This document shows positions 13,323 to 22,337 of a stretch of 64,000 nt of DNA, one piece after another. The translations under genes were made by a program, and so were the position numbers. The stretch is from Frankiaceae bacterium. Lineage in GTDB: Bacteria; Actinomycetota; Actinomycetes; Mycobacteriales; SCTD01. Positions within the stretch are counted from its first letter, which is position 1. The number at the start of each line of letters is the position of its first letter. The DNA is taken from contig JAENVS010000022.1 of the NCBI GenBank assembly GCA_016650445.1, positions 103,672-167,671 on the forward strand, in the 5' to 3' direction. The notes below the pieces were generated by a model. That model saw only the letters and a list, made by a program, of their open reading frames with translations, had not been told where the DNA came from and did no database searches.

Positions 13323-13850
13323 CTAGGCAGAAACGGAGCGAAGGCGCGTCTCGGCGCCGGTGATGGAGCGGGAGCCGCGGCCGACCGCGACGAGCCCTGA
13401 CTGGACGAGCTCGCGGATGCCGAACGGCTCGAGCACCTTGATGAGCGCGGCGAGCTTGTCGGCGGTGCCCGTCGCCTCGATCGTGACGGCGTCGGTCGCG
13501 ACGTCGACGACCTTCGCGCGGAACAGCTGCACCGTCTCGAGCACGTGCGACCGCGACGTGAGATCCGCCTTGACCTTCACCAGCAGCAGCTCGCGCTGCA
13601 CGCTCGCGTTGGGATCGAGCTCCACGATCTTCAGGACGTTCACGAGCTTGTTGAGCTGCTTGGTGACCTGCTCGAGCGGCAGGTCCTCCACCTCGACGAC
13701 GATCGTCATCCGGCTGACGCTCGGCGTCTCGGTCGGCCCAACCGCGAGCGAGGAGATGTTGAAGCCGCGCCGGCTGAACAGCGAAGCAACGCGGGCGAGG
13801 ACACCAGGCTTGTCCTCGACGAGCACGGAGAGCGTGTGGGTGGTTGCCAT
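13323..13850 (-). CDS. ilvN: Acetolactate synthase small (regulatory) subunit
   Basis: 175 residues. The N-terminal ACT domain (about 4-78, LSVLVEDKPGVLARVASLFSR) binds valine in this family, and a C-terminal domain (about 80-165) contacts the catalytic subunit. It confers feedback inhibition and stimulates IlvB. The ATG at 13850 is one base from the ilvB stop (13852-13854), so the two are probably translated in tandem. Confidence 0.97.
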   Translation of the reverse strand: MATTHTLSVLVEDKPGVLARVASLFSRRGFNISSLAVGPTETPSVSRMTIVVEVEDLPLEQVTKQLNKLVNVLKIVELDPNASVQRELLLVKVKADLTSRSHVLETVQLFRAKVVDVATDAVTIEATGTADKLAALIKVLEPFGIRELVQSGLVAVGRGSRSITGAETRLRSVSA

Positions 13851-13851
13851 G

Positions 13852-15615
13852 TCAGACCAACTCGTCGCTGTCGTAGTCGGGCCGCGTGTCGCGCGCCGCG
13901 AGGATCTCGTCGTTGCTCGTGCCGGCCGGCACCATCGGCCAGACCATCGCGTCCTGGCCGACGACGAAGTCGATGACGACGGGCATGTCGTCGACGGCCA
14001 TCGCCTTCTCGATCGTCGCGTCCACGTCGTCCTTGGTGTCGCAGCGCAGGCCAATGCAGCCCATCGCGTCGGCGAGCTTGACGATGTCCGGGATCCGCTT
14101 GGACTGGAGGTTGGTGTTGCTGTAGCGACCCTCGTAGAACAGCGTCTGCCACTGCCGCACCATGCCGAGGTTGCCGTTGTTGATGACCGCGACCTTGATG
14201 GGGATGCCTTCGATGGCGCAGGTGACGAGCTCCTGGTTGGTCATCTGGAAGCAGCCGTCGCCGTCGATCGCCCAGACGGTCGCCTCCGGGCGGCCGACCT
14301 TCGCCCCCATCGCGGCAGGCACGGAGTAGCCCATGGTGCCCAGGCCGCCGGAGTTGAGCCAGGTGTACGGGTTCTCGTAGGAGATGAACTGGCTGGCCCA
14401 CATCTGGTGCTGGCCGACACCGGCGACGTACAGCGCCTCGGGCCCACCGATGGCACCGATGCGGCTGATGACGTGCTGGGGCGCGAGCGAGCCGTCGGTG
14501 GGCTCCTCGTAGCCGAGTGGGTACGTCCGGCGCCACTGGTCGACGGTCTTCCACCAGCCGGTGATGTCGGCGCGCGTGCCGCCGTCGTACAGCTCCTTCA
14601 CCGCGGCGATCAGCTCGATGATCGTCTCGCGGCAGTCGCCGACGATCGGCACATCGGCCTCGCGGTTCTTGCCGATCTCCGCCGGGTCGATGTCGGCGTG
14701 GATGACGGCGGCGTCGGGCGCGAAGGTCGACAGCTTGCCGGTGACGCGGTCGTCGAACCGCGCGCCGAGGGTGATGAGCAGGTCCGACTTCTGTAGCGCC
14801 GTGACCGCGGCGACGGTGCCGTGCATCCCGGGCATGCCGAGGTGCTGGGTGTGGCTGTCGGGGAAGGCACCGCGCGCCATCAGCGTCGTGACGACCGGGA
14901 TGCCCGTCAGCTCGGCAAGCACCCGGAGTTCGGCGGCCGCCCGCGCCTTCAGCACACCTCCGCCGACGTAGAGCACCGGGCGCTTCGCGGTGGCGATGAG
15001 CTTGGCTGCCTCGCGGATCTGCTTGGCGTGCGGCTTCGTCGTCGGGTGGTAGCCGGGAAGGTCGAGCGTCGGCGGCCACGCGAACGTGCCGCTCGCCTGG
15101 AGGATGTCCTTCGGCAGGTCGACGAGGACCGGACCGGGCCGCCCCGTCGACGCCAGGTGGAACGCCTCCGCGATCGTGCGGGGGATGTCATCGACGTGCT
15201 GCACCAGGAAGTTGTGCTTCGTGATCGGCATCGTGATGCCGCAGATGTCGGCTTCCTGGAACGCGTCAGTGCCGATCGACATGCTCGGCACCTGACCGGT
15301 GATCGCCACGATCGGCACCGAGTCCATGTAGGCGTCCGCGATCGGCGTCACGAGGTTGGTCGCACCGGGCCCGCTGGTCGCCATGCAGACGCCGACCTTG
15401 CCCGTGGCCTGCGCGTAGCCCTCGGCGGCGTGCCCGCCGCCCTGCTCGTGCCGCACGAGGATGTGCCGCACGGTCTTCGAGTCGAAGAGCGGGTCGTACG
15501 CCGGCAGGATCGCGCCGCCGGGGATCCCGAAGACGACCTCGGCGCCGACGCTCTCCAGGGATCGGACGAGCGACTGGGCACCGGTGACGGTGCCACCGCT
15601 TTCTTGGCGAGACAT
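13852..15615 (-). CDS. ilvB: Acetolactate synthase large (catalytic) subunit
   Basis: 587 residues. ThDP-, FAD- and Mg-dependent enzyme making acetolactate or acetohydroxybutyrate, the first common step of valine/leucine/isoleucine synthesis. Visible are the N-terminal Glu region [14 protein letters not shown], the central FAD domain, and the C-terminal ThDP motif [12 protein letters not shown] through INNGNLG. The ATG at 15615 has AAGGA about 9 nt upstream. The 125 nt before it hold a BCAA-rich leader peptide, a long hairpin and an intrinsic terminator, so expression is probably controlled by transcription attenuation. Confidence 0.97.
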   Translation of the reverse strand: MSRQESGGTVTGAQSLVRSLESVGAEVVFGIPGGAILPAYDPLFDSKTVRHILVRHEQGGGHAAEGYAQATGKVGVCMATSGPGATNLVTPIADAYMDSVPIVAITGQVPSMSIGTDAFQEADICGITMPITKHNFLVQHVDDIPRTIAEAFHLASTGRPGPVLVDLPKDILQASGTFAWPPTLDLPGYHPTTKPHAKQIREAAKLIATAKRPVLYVGGGVLKARAAAELRVLAELTGIPVVTTLMARGAFPDSHTQHLGMPGMHGTVAAVTALQKSDLLITLGARFDDRVTGKLSTFAPDAAVIHADIDPAEIGKNREADVPIVGDCRETIIELIAAVKELYDGGTRADITGWWKTVDQWRRTYPLGYEEPTDGSLAPQHVISRIGAIGGPEALYVAGVGQHQMWASQFISYENPYTWLNSGGLGTMGYSVPAAMGAKVGRPEATVWAIDGDGCFQMTNQELVTCAIEGIPIKVAVINNGNLGMVRQWQTLFYEGRYSNTNLQSKRIPDIVKLADAMGCIGLRCDTKDDVDATIEKAMAVDDMPVVIDFVVGQDAMVWPMVPAGTSNDEILAARDTRPDYDSDELV

Positions 15616-15645
15616 CTCGGTTCATCCTTCGCGTGCTGGGGCAAC

Positions 15646-15676
15646 AAAAAACCCCTCGTGCGGAGCACGGAGGGGT
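15646..15676 (-). terminator. Intrinsic terminator in the ilvB leader (attenuator)
   Basis: Reading the minus strand, a G/C stem (arms 15665-15676 and 15651-15661, one bulged base, 3-nt loop) is followed directly by a run of six T residues. It lies about 30 nt before the ilvB start, after the leader peptide, as expected for an attenuator. Confidence 0.85.
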
Positions 15677-15678
15677 GA

Positions 15679-15714
15679 GCGCGTCTGCCGGGAGCCTGTC
15701 TCCCGCACACGCGC
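15679..15714 (-). promoter_or_regulatory. Upstream hairpin of the ilvB attenuator
   Basis: A long hairpin with outer arms GCGCGT/ACGCGC (15709-15714 with 15679-15684) and an inner G/C stem starts at the leader peptide stop codon and ends 2 nt before the terminator. Its position fits a pause or anti-antiterminator hairpin whose folding depends on where the ribosome stands. Confidence 0.6.
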
Positions 15715-15740
15715 TAGCTAACTACGACGAGGTGAAGCAC
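15714..15740 (-). CDS. ilvB leader peptide (8 aa)
   Basis: A nine-codon frame (GTG start at 15740) reads MLHLVVVS, with two leucine and three successive valine codons. No Shine-Dalgarno is visible, but a -10-like CAGTCT ends 6 nt upstream, so the transcript may begin at the GTG (leaderless). Branched-chain leader peptides before ilvB are known in Actinobacteria. Confidence 0.7.
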   Translation of the reverse strand: MLHLVVVS

Positions 15741-15746
15741 GTTGCC

Positions 15747-15775
15747 AGACTGCGTGAGGCTGCGGCTCATGTCAA
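15747..15775 (-). promoter_or_regulatory. Probable ilvB promoter
   Basis: Perfect -35 TTGACA (minus strand, 15775-15770), 17-nt spacer and -10-like CAGTCT (15752-15747). The predicted start of transcription falls at or one base before the GTG of the leader peptide. Confidence 0.6.
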
Positions 15776-15780
15776 GCCAG

Positions 15781-15816
15781 TGGGACGGTCGTCCCACATG
15801 CTGGTACGCCGTCCCA
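15781..15816. promoter_or_regulatory. Palindromic operator-like site plus third half-site
   Basis: TGGGACG-GT-CGTCCCA is a perfect 7-bp-arm palindrome at 15781-15796; a third CGTCCCA half-site is at 15810-15816. The palindrome abuts the ilvB -35 box by 5 bp and the third half-site covers the expected -35 position of the divergent hydrolase gene. This suits a dimeric repressor of TetR or similar type. Regulator unknown. Confidence 0.45.
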
Positions 15817-15833
15817 GCTCACGGCGATCGATC

Positions 15834-15839
15834 TAGAGT
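15834..15839 (+). promoter_or_regulatory. -10 box of leaderless hydrolase gene
   Basis: TAGAGT lies 7 nt before the GTG at 15847 and no Shine-Dalgarno is visible, suggesting a leaderless transcript. No convincing -35 is seen. Confidence 0.5.
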
Positions 15840-15846
15840 CCCCGCT

Positions 15847-16725
15847 GTGTCGACCTCGTTCAACTACCTCAGCTCCGATGGCACCTGCATCCGCGGTTGG
15901 CGCGGCGACGGGGACGGCCTGCCCGTCATCATCAGCAACGGCCTGGGCACCATCCCGCAGGCCTGGCCCGGTCTGGTCCGGCCGGACAGCGGCTACTCGG
16001 TGCGCACCTGGTACTACCGCGGGACGTTCGGCTCCGAGCGGCCGCTCGACCCGAGCCGCATCCGGGTCGAGGACCACGTCGCCGACCTCGTCGCGCTGAT
16101 GGACGCCGAGGGCATCGACCGCGCGCTGGTGGCCGGCTGGTCGATCGGGGTGAACATCGCGTTCGAGATGGCGGAGCGCCACCCCGATCGGGTCGCCGGC
16201 CTCATGGCGGTGGCCGGGGTGCCGGGCGGCACGTTCGGGACGATGGGCGCGCCGCTGCGGATCCCGCGGCGGCTGCGTCGGCCGGTCGCCACCCGTGCGG
16301 CGAAGGTCTTCCGTGCCACCGGTGGGCTGATGACCCCGCTGATGAACGCCATCCCTGTCAACGACCGGCTCGCGTGGCTCGTCACGCACTCGGGCTTCAT
16401 GCTCCCCGCCGCGCGGCTGGACGTGGTCACCCCGATGCTCGAGGAGTTCCTCAAGCAGGACTGGCGGTGGTACATGAAGCTGGCGGTCGCGGCCGCTGAG
16501 CACCACCCGATGGACGTCTCGTTCGTGAAGTGCCCGACGACGCTGGTCGCGGGGAAGTGGGACGTCCTGACCTCGATGGACGACATCGTCGACACGGCGT
16601 CGCGCATCCCGCACGCGCAGATCACCGTGCTGCCGGGCAGCCACTTCCTGCCGATGGAGTACCCCGAGCTGGTCGCGACGGCCCTCGCGGAGCTGGCGCG
16701 GCGCAGCGACCTCGTCCCCACCTGA
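15847..16725 (+). CDS. Alpha/beta hydrolase
   Basis: 292 residues, cytoplasmic. Serine nucleophile in AGWSIGVNIAFE (G-x-S-x-G), aspartate in VAGKWDVLTSMDD, histidine in LPGSHFLPMEYPEL. A helical cap (about 150-215) sits between the core halves. Start GTG 15847 is preceded by a TAGAGT box and gives the usual short first strand (FNYLSSDGTCIRGW). Divergent from ilvB with an operator-like palindrome between them, so the two could share a regulator. The sequence does not define the substrate (ester or epoxide/haloalkane-type chemistry is possible). Confidence 0.88.
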   Translation: MSTSFNYLSSDGTCIRGWRGDGDGLPVIISNGLGTIPQAWPGLVRPDSGYSVRTWYYRGTFGSERPLDPSRIRVEDHVADLVALMDAEGIDRALVAGWSIGVNIAFEMAERHPDRVAGLMAVAGVPGGTFGTMGAPLRIPRRLRRPVATRAAKVFRATGGLMTPLMNAIPVNDRLAWLVTHSGFMLPAARLDVVTPMLEEFLKQDWRWYMKLAVAAAEHHPMDVSFVKCPTTLVAGKWDVLTSMDDIVDTASRIPHAQITVLPGSHFLPMEYPELVATALAELARRSDLVPT

Positions 16726-16748
16726 GTCCCGCGACCGGTCGCATCAGC

Positions 16749-16754
16749 GACAAT
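16749..16754 (+). promoter_or_regulatory. -10 box of yihY-like gene
   Basis: GACAAT lies 6 nt before the GTG at 16761 without a Shine-Dalgarno, fitting a leaderless start. Weak by itself. Confidence 0.35.
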
Positions 16755-16760
16755 GACGCG

Positions 16761-17738
16761 GTGACGTCTCCCTCCGCCGCACTGACGGCCGAGTCCGACC
16801 GTCGCAGCGCCGAGGCGCGGGCGGCCGCGACCCGGGCCGAAGCAGCACGGCCGACACCCCGGAACCCGGTCCGCTGGTTCGCCCGAACGGTCGCCGACGT
16901 CATCCGCAAGTCCGACCGCGACCGGGTTCTGGGCCTCTCGGCCGAGAACGCCTTCATGGCCGTGCTCACGGTGTTCCCGACGCTTCTCGTGGTCGCCGCG
17001 GTCCTCGGTCAGCTCGGGCTGATCATCGGCTCGGGCAACGCCACCAAGGTCGAGAACGCCGTGCTCGACTTCCTCGGCCGCCTCCTCACCGATCAGGCGG
17101 ACGGCGCCATCGGCACCGCCCGCGGGCTGTTCGACACCGGCGGCGACGTGCTCACCCTCGCGACGCTCCTCGCCGTGATCTCCGTCGCGATGGCCTTCGC
17201 CGGCGTCATCAACACCGTGACGATCGCCTACGACGTGCACGACCAACGCGGCTGGTGGAAGCGCCGCGGCCTGGGTCTGCTCGTGGGGATGGGCAGCGTT
17301 CTCACCGGTGCGATCGTCGTGACGCTCATCGTCGTTGGGCCGGTCTTCGGCAGCGGGGTCGATATCGTCGCCGGCGTCGGTCTGGGCCAGGAGTACGAGT
17401 TCCTCTGGGAGTACGCGCGCTGGCCGGTGGCGTTCCTGTCGCTGGTGCTGTGGGCGGCCACGATGTTCCACATCTGCCCGGACCGGGCGGGTCCGTGGCG
17501 ACACGGCTGGCCGGGCGCCCTGCTGACTTCGCTGTTCTGGCTCGCCGCGTCAGTCGGGTTCAACGTCTACCTCGAGCTGGTGGTCCGCTCCTCGCCGGTG
17601 CTCGGCGCACTCGGTGGCGGGCTGATCCTCATGACGTGGTTCTACCTGCTCTGTCTCGGGCTCCTCGTAGGTGCCGAGCTCAACGCCATCCTGCTCGCCC
17701 GGCGTGCGTGCCGAGACGGCGATCCGGCTACTCCGTGA
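16761..17738 (+). CDS. YihY/BrkB-family inner membrane protein
   Basis: 325 residues. A basic, Ala-rich cytoplasmic N-terminus (about 1-55) precedes about six membrane helices (near 63-90, 125-155, 170-195, 215-235, 250-270, 280-305). Family signatures include the first-helix segment [16 protein letters not shown] and the last helices [28 protein letters not shown]. Once called ribonuclease BN, but that assignment does not apply to the family; the function is not established. GTG 16761 was chosen because it gives the full N-terminus and has a -10 box 6 nt upstream. Its stop overlaps the convergent gatB stop by 11 bp. Confidence 0.9.
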   Translation: MTSPSAALTAESDRRSAEARAAATRAEAARPTPRNPVRWFARTVADVIRKSDRDRVLGLSAENAFMAVLTVFPTLLVVAAVLGQLGLIIGSGNATKVENAVLDFLGRLLTDQADGAIGTARGLFDTGGDVLTLATLLAVISVAMAFAGVINTVTIAYDVHDQRGWWKRRGLGLLVGMGSVLTGAIVVTLIVVGPVFGSGVDIVAGVGLGQEYEFLWEYARWPVAFLSLVLWAATMFHICPDRAGPWRHGWPGALLTSLFWLAASVGFNVYLELVVRSSPVLGALGGGLILMTWFYLLCLGLLVGAELNAILLARRACRDGDPATP

Positions 17739-19233
17739 CGCCGAGACGCTCGAGCAGGAGGCGTCGTACGACGGAGGCGTCGGCCTGTCCGCGGGTCGCC
17801 TTCATGACGCGGCCGACGAGCGCCCCGACGGCCTGAACCTTCCCCGCCCGGATCTTGTCGGCGGCGTCGGCATCGGCGGCGATCGCCTCGTCGACAGCCG
17901 TCGCCAGCGCCCCCTCGTCGGAGACGACCGCCAGACCTCGTGTCGCCACGACGGCCTCCGGCTCGCCCTCGCCCGCGAGCACCCCGTCGACGACCTGACG
18001 CGCCAGGCCCGCGGTGAGCGAGCCGCCGGCGACGAGCCCGACCACCCTGGCGACCTGCGCCGGCGTGATCGACAGCTCCGCGGGCTCGACGCCGCTGCTG
18101 TTGGCTGTCTGGGCGAGGTGCCCGAGCCACCAGTTGCGGGCTTCCGCAGCAGGTGCGCCGGCGTCGACCGTCGCGAGCACCAGGTCGAGCACGCCGGCGT
18201 TGGTCATCGCCTCGGCGTCCAACGCTGACAGCGCGAGCTGCTCGATGAGCCGCCGACGCCGCACGGAGGGCGCCTCGGGCAGGGCGGCCTTCAGCTCCGC
18301 GACCCAGTCCGTGTCCGGCGCGACCGGCACGAGATCGGGCTCGGGGAAGTAGCGGTAGTCGGTCGCCTCCTCCTTGGACCGCCCGGACGTCGAGAGCCCG
18401 GTGTCCTCGTGGAAGTGCCGGGTCTCCTGCACGATCCGCTCGCCCTGGCGCAGCCGGGCGGCCTGCCGCTCGACCTCGGACCGCACCGCGCGCTCCACCG
18501 AGCGCAGCGAGTTGACGTTCTTGGTCTCGGACCGCGTGCCCCAGTCGTCGCCGGGCTTGTTGAGCGAGACGTTGACGTCGCACCGCAGCGAGCCCTGCTC
18601 CATCTTCACGTCGCTGACGCCGAGGCCACGCAGCACGTCGCGTAGCTCGGCGACGTACGCCTTGGCCACCTCCGCCGGCCGGTGCTTGGTGCCGACCACG
18701 GGTTTGGTGACGATCTCGACGAGCGGGATCCCGGCCCGGTTGTAGTCGACGAGGCTGTGGGAAGCACCGTGGATGCGCCCCGTGGCACCGCCGACGTGCA
18801 GCGTCTTGCCGGTGTCCTCCTCCAGGTGCACCCGCTCGATCGGCACGCGCACCGTTTCCAACGTGCCATCCGCATTGCTCACTTCGACGTCGAGGTACCC
18901 GTCGGTGCACAACGGCTCGTCGTACTGGGAGGTCTGGAAGTTCTTCGGCATGTCCGGGTAGAAGTAGTTCTTGCGCGCGAAGCGGCACCAGGTCGCGATG
19001 TCGCAGTGCAGCGCCAGGCCGATCCGGATGGTCGACTCGATCGCCTTCTCGTTGACGACAGGCAGGGCACCGGGAAGGCCGAGGCAGACCGGGCACGTGT
19101 GCGTGTTGGGGTCGGCGCCGAAGGTCGTGTCGCAGCCGCAGAACATCTTGCTCGCCGTACCCAGCTCGACGTGCGTCTCCAGCCCGATCACCGGCTCGAA
19201 CTCCTGCAGGGCCTCCGCGTAAGGGACGGTCAT
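17728..19233 (-). CDS. gatB: Asp/Glu-tRNA amidotransferase subunit B
   Basis: 501 residues. The kinase-like subunit of GatCAB, which binds misacylated Asp-tRNA(Asn) or Glu-tRNA(Gln), phosphorylates the side chain and completes amidation with ammonia from GatA. Signatures: [49 protein letters not shown], and a C-terminal helical/YqeY-like tail (about 350-501) for tRNA recognition. ATG 19233 has no strong Shine-Dalgarno. 26 bp downstream of gatA, in gatC-gatA-gatB order. Confidence 0.97.
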   Translation of the reverse strand: MTVPYAEALQEFEPVIGLETHVELGTASKMFCGCDTTFGADPNTHTCPVCLGLPGALPVVNEKAIESTIRIGLALHCDIATWCRFARKNYFYPDMPKNFQTSQYDEPLCTDGYLDVEVSNADGTLETVRVPIERVHLEEDTGKTLHVGGATGRIHGASHSLVDYNRAGIPLVEIVTKPVVGTKHRPAEVAKAYVAELRDVLRGLGVSDVKMEQGSLRCDVNVSLNKPGDDWGTRSETKNVNSLRSVERAVRSEVERQAARLRQGERIVQETRHFHEDTGLSTSGRSKEEATDYRYFPEPDLVPVAPDTDWVAELKAALPEAPSVRRRRLIEQLALSALDAEAMTNAGVLDLVLATVDAGAPAAEARNWWLGHLAQTANSSGVEPAELSITPAQVARVVGLVAGGSLTAGLARQVVDGVLAGEGEPEAVVATRGLAVVSDEGALATAVDEAIAADADAADKIRAGKVQAVGALVGRVMKATRGQADASVVRRLLLERLGVTE

Positions 19234-19259
19234 GCGCAGAACTCGATCGCGACCTGCAT

Positions 19260-20723
19260 CTAGGCCTCCCAGTCCAGTGGCGGAACCGGCGCCGGCATGG
19301 TCGCCTCGAACGCCGCGCCCACCCGGTAGAGCAGCTCGTCACGCATCGTCGGCGCCATGATCTGAAGACCGACCGGCAGCCCGTCCGACAGGCCGCAGGG
19401 CAGGGACATCGCCGGCCCGCCGTAGAGGTTGGACGGGATCGTCGCGAGGTCCTGGCGGTACATCGCCAGCGGGTCGGACAGCTTCTCCCCCAGCGGGAAG
19501 GCGACGGTGGGAGCCGCCGGGGAGACGAGCACGTCGGCCAGCGCGAAGGCCTCGGTGAAGTCGCGCGTGATGAGGCTGCGCACCTTCTGCGCCTGGCCGT
19601 AGTAGGCGTCGTAGTAGCCCGAGGACAGCGCGTAGGTGCCCAGGATGATGCGGCGCTTCACCTCGGCGCCGAACCCCTGCGCGCGCGTCAGCGACATGAC
19701 CTCTTCGAGGCTGCGGTCGCCGTCGTCGCCGACCCGCAAGCCGTAGCGGACGCTGTCGAACCGAGCCAGGTTGCTCGACGCCTCGGACGGCGCGATCAGG
19801 TAGTACGCCGGCAGCGCGTAGGCGAAGTGCGGGCAGCTGACCTCGACGACCTTCGCGCCGAGCCCGGTGAGGGTCTCGACGGCTTCGGCGAAGCGCTGCT
19901 CCACCCCAGGCTGGTAGCCCTCGCCGGACAGCTCCTTGACCACGCCGATGGTCATGCCGCTGATGTCGGCCTGCTTCGCGGCCTCGACGACGGGCGGCAC
20001 CGGAGACGGGATCGACGTCGAGTCGCGCGGGTCGTGCCCGGCGATGACCTCATGCAGCAGCGCGGCGTCCATCACGGTGCGCGCGCATGGGCCGGCCTGG
20101 TCGAGGCTGCTGGAGAAGGCCACGAGCCCGTAGCGGCTGACACCGCCGTAGGTCGGCTTCACCCCGACCGTGCCGGTGACCGCGGCCGGCTGCCGGATCG
20201 AGCCGCCGGTGTCGGTGCCGATCGCGAGGGGCGCTTCGAAGCTCGCGACCGCCGCGCTCGAGCCACCACCGGAGCCACCCGGGATGCGGTCGAGGTCCCA
20301 CGGGTTGTGCGTCGGGCCGTAGGCGCTGTGCTCGGTGGACGAACCCATCGCGAACTCGTCCATGTTGGTCTTGCCCAGGATCACGACGCCGGCAGACTTG
20401 AGCCGCTCGACCACGGTGGCGTCGTACGGCGGGCGCCAGCCCTCGAGGATCCGCGAGCCGACGGTGGTCGGGACGCCCTTCTGGACGATGACGTCCTTCA
20501 AGGCGAGAGGTACGCCGGCAAGCGGGCCGCTGATCTCGCCGGCGTCGACCCTGCGCGCGGTCTCAAGCGCGCCCTCGCTGTCGACGTGCAGGAACGCGTG
20601 CAGCTGGCCGTCGATCTTCGCGATGCGGTCGAGGTGCGCCTGCGCGACGTCGACCGCGTTGGTCTCGCCGGCGGCGATCGCCGCGGCGATCTCCCGCGCG
20701 GTCAGCCGGGTGAGGTCGTTCAC
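19260..20723 (-). CDS. gatA: Asp/Glu-tRNA amidotransferase subunit A
   Basis: 487 residues. Glutaminase subunit of GatCAB with the amidase-signature triad: lysine in [12 protein letters not shown], a serine in the glycine-rich [13 protein letters not shown], and the nucleophile serine in [13 protein letters not shown]. Releases ammonia that is channelled to GatB. The GTG start overlaps the gatC stop (GTGA, 20720-20723), indicating translational coupling. Cytoplasmic. Confidence 0.97.
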   Translation of the reverse strand: MNDLTRLTAREIAAAIAAGETNAVDVAQAHLDRIAKIDGQLHAFLHVDSEGALETARRVDAGEISGPLAGVPLALKDVIVQKGVPTTVGSRILEGWRPPYDATVVERLKSAGVVILGKTNMDEFAMGSSTEHSAYGPTHNPWDLDRIPGGSGGGSSAAVASFEAPLAIGTDTGGSIRQPAAVTGTVGVKPTYGGVSRYGLVAFSSSLDQAGPCARTVMDAALLHEVIAGHDPRDSTSIPSPVPPVVEAAKQADISGMTIGVVKELSGEGYQPGVEQRFAEAVETLTGLGAKVVEVSCPHFAYALPAYYLIAPSEASSNLARFDSVRYGLRVGDDGDRSLEEVMSLTRAQGFGAEVKRRIILGTYALSSGYYDAYYGQAQKVRSLITRDFTEAFALADVLVSPAAPTVAFPLGEKLSDPLAMYRQDLATIPSNLYGGPAMSLPCGLSDGLPVGLQIMAPTMRDELLYRVGAAFEATMPAPVPPLDWEA

Positions 20724-21022
20724 GTCTCGTCATCCAGGATCCGGGGCACGCGGAAGCGACCGTCCTCAGCTGCCGGCGCGCCGGCCAGCACGTCGTCGCG
20801 GGGCAGCGAGGTGACGACGACGTCTGGGCGCATGACGTTCTCGAGCGGTACGGCGTGCGTCATCGGCGTGACGCCCTCGGCGTCGCTCACCTCACCGATC
20901 TTGGCGACGGCGCCGAGGATCACGTCGAGCTGACTGGCCAGCCGGTCGAGCTCGCTGTCGTCGAGCGCGAGCCGCGCGAGGCGCGCGAGGTGCGCGACCT
21001 CGGCACGGGTGATCTCAGCCAT
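20720..21022 (-). CDS. gatC: Asp/Glu-tRNA amidotransferase subunit C
   Basis: 100 residues, the usual small helical subunit that wraps the GatA-GatB interface and stabilises the complex. Starts [20 protein letters not shown], as in the family. First gene of the gatCAB operon; 72 bp separates it from the upstream secreted-protein gene. Confidence 0.95.
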   Translation of the reverse strand: MAEITRAEVAHLARLARLALDDSELDRLASQLDVILGAVAKIGEVSDAEGVTPMTHAVPLENVMRPDVVVTSLPRDDVLAGAPAAEDGRFRVPRILDDET

Positions 21023-21094
21023 GCGGCTCCTCGACAGCGGCGGAACGGACGAGCCGCAGTCTAGGTGGGGCGGGTCAGCGCCCGCCGCCGCGGA

Positions 21095-21676
21095 TCAGGC
21101 GCTGCAGCTCGGCGCATCCGTCGGGCGCAGCCGCAGTCGCGACAGCGGCGCGGCAATGTCGTTACCCGCCGCACTCGTGGAGACCTCGTGCTCGTCGCCC
21201 ACGGTCGCGTCGGTCGTGCAGTCACCTGTCGAGATCGTCACGACCGCCGTCGCGGGTGCGCCGTTGTAGATCGCGAAGGTGCTGTCCGCACCGCTGCCGC
21301 CGCCGTGCAGGCTGCCCACGACGGCGCCGGATCGCTCGGCGGGCCGCCAGGTGACCTCGAACGGGATCCCGCCGATGACCGCCTCGAGGTGGGCGGCGGC
21401 GGTGTCGGCGTCGGCCGTCAGGCTGCCCTTGGGCAGCGCACCGGCGTAGTAGCGCGGGCCCTGGCAGTCGGGGTCGCAGAACGTGACACTCACCGCGAGG
21501 TAGCTGGCTGAGGAGCGCGCGATAGCCCGCAGCTCGACCTCGAGGTGTTCCCCGTCGTCGGTCGGGAGCGCGATGCGGACCACCGCCGCGCGGGAGGACT
21601 CGGCGGGCGCCGCGACTGCGGGAAGGACCCCCGCTGCAGCGACGAGCGGCAGGGCAAGAGCGAGCAGACGGCGCAT
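21095..21676 (-). CDS. Small secreted protein of unknown function
   Basis: 193 residues. A Sec signal peptide (about 1-25, LPAVAAPAES) precedes a beta-rich domain with four cysteines (two in TFCDPDCQG, one in TGDCTT, one near the C-terminus), possibly disulphide-bonded outside the cell. I do not recognise a family. ATG 21676 has a strong GGGGGA Shine-Dalgarno. It is divergently transcribed from an ECF sigma factor gene, with an inverted repeat between them, so it may be a target of that sigma factor. Confidence 0.8.
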   Translation of the reverse strand: MRRLLALALPLVAAAGVLPAVAAPAESSRAAVVRIALPTDDGEHLEVELRAIARSSASYLAVSVTFCDPDCQGPRYYAGALPKGSLTADADTAAAHLEAVIGGIPFEVTWRPAERSGAVVGSLHGGGSGADSTFAIYNGAPATAVVTISTGDCTTDATVGDEHEVSTSAAGNDIAAPLSRLRLRPTDAPSCSA

Positions 21677-21727
21677 GACGTTCCCCCAGGTTTCGGCGAT
21701 TGACCCGTGGACGTGACACGCCGTCGA

Positions 21728-21756
21728 AAGGTTCGCCACGATGTGTGCCGAACCTT
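21728..21756. promoter_or_regulatory. Inverted repeat in ECF sigma divergent region
   Basis: AAGGTTCG (21728-21735) and its exact reverse complement CGAACCTT (21749-21756) are separated by 13 nt in the 133-bp gap between the secreted-protein gene and the sigma factor gene. It could be paired -35-like elements for both directions, or a dimer-binding operator. Confidence 0.45.
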
Positions 21757-21809
21757 CTGGGGTGCCCAGGCGTCCACGACTCGAGGCACTGCGATCTGGA
21801 GGGGGAGAG

Positions 21810-22337
21810 GTGACGGCGTTCGTGGACACCGCGCCGCGCGACAGCGCGGTGACCTCCCGAGCCGCCGTCTCCGCCGACGAGGTCGAGTTCGTCGCGTTCT
21901 ACTCCGAGCACTTCGGCCGGCTGTCGGGCTATGCGCTCTCGCTGGTCGGCGACGCCGGGCTCGCCACCGACGTCGCCCAGGAGGCGATGACGCGGCTCTT
22001 CGCACGCTGGGGCCGCGTGCGCGACCCACGGGCCTGGGTCTACTTCGTCGCGACGAACCTGTCGACCGACCACTGGCGTCGGTCGCAGCGCGACCGGGCG
22101 CTCACGGACCTGCTCCGCGACATCACCAGCACCGAGGACCAGGCGCACGACCCCTGGCTGCGCGACCTCGTCGACCGGCTGCCGGCCAACCTGCGCCAAG
22201 CCGTGCTCCTGCACTACTACGCCGATCTACCGATCGACGAGGTCGCCCGCCTCGTCCACCGGCCGGTCGGGACCGTGAAGCGCCGACTGCACGACGCTCG
22301 CCAGCTGCTCGCGAGCGCCGGAGGAACCCATGACTGA
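21810..22337 (+). CDS. ECF-type RNA polymerase sigma factor
   Basis: 175 residues. Region 2 (about 25-95: FYSEHFGRLSGYALSLVGDAGLATDVAQEA) binds the core enzyme and the -10 element; region 4 (about 110-170: LPANLRQAVLLHYYADLPIDEVARLV, then GTVKRRLHDARQLL) is the -35-binding helix-turn-helix. GTG 21810 has an excellent Shine-Dalgarno (GGAGGGGGAG). The stop overlaps the next gene's ATG by 8 bp, the usual arrangement for a sigma factor and its membrane partner. Signal unknown. Confidence 0.93.
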   Translation: MTAFVDTAPRDSAVTSRAAVSADEVEFVAFYSEHFGRLSGYALSLVGDAGLATDVAQEAMTRLFARWGRVRDPRAWVYFVATNLSTDHWRRSQRDRALTDLLRDITSTEDQAHDPWLRDLVDRLPANLRQAVLLHYYADLPIDEVARLVHRPVGTVKRRLHDARQLLASAGGTHD

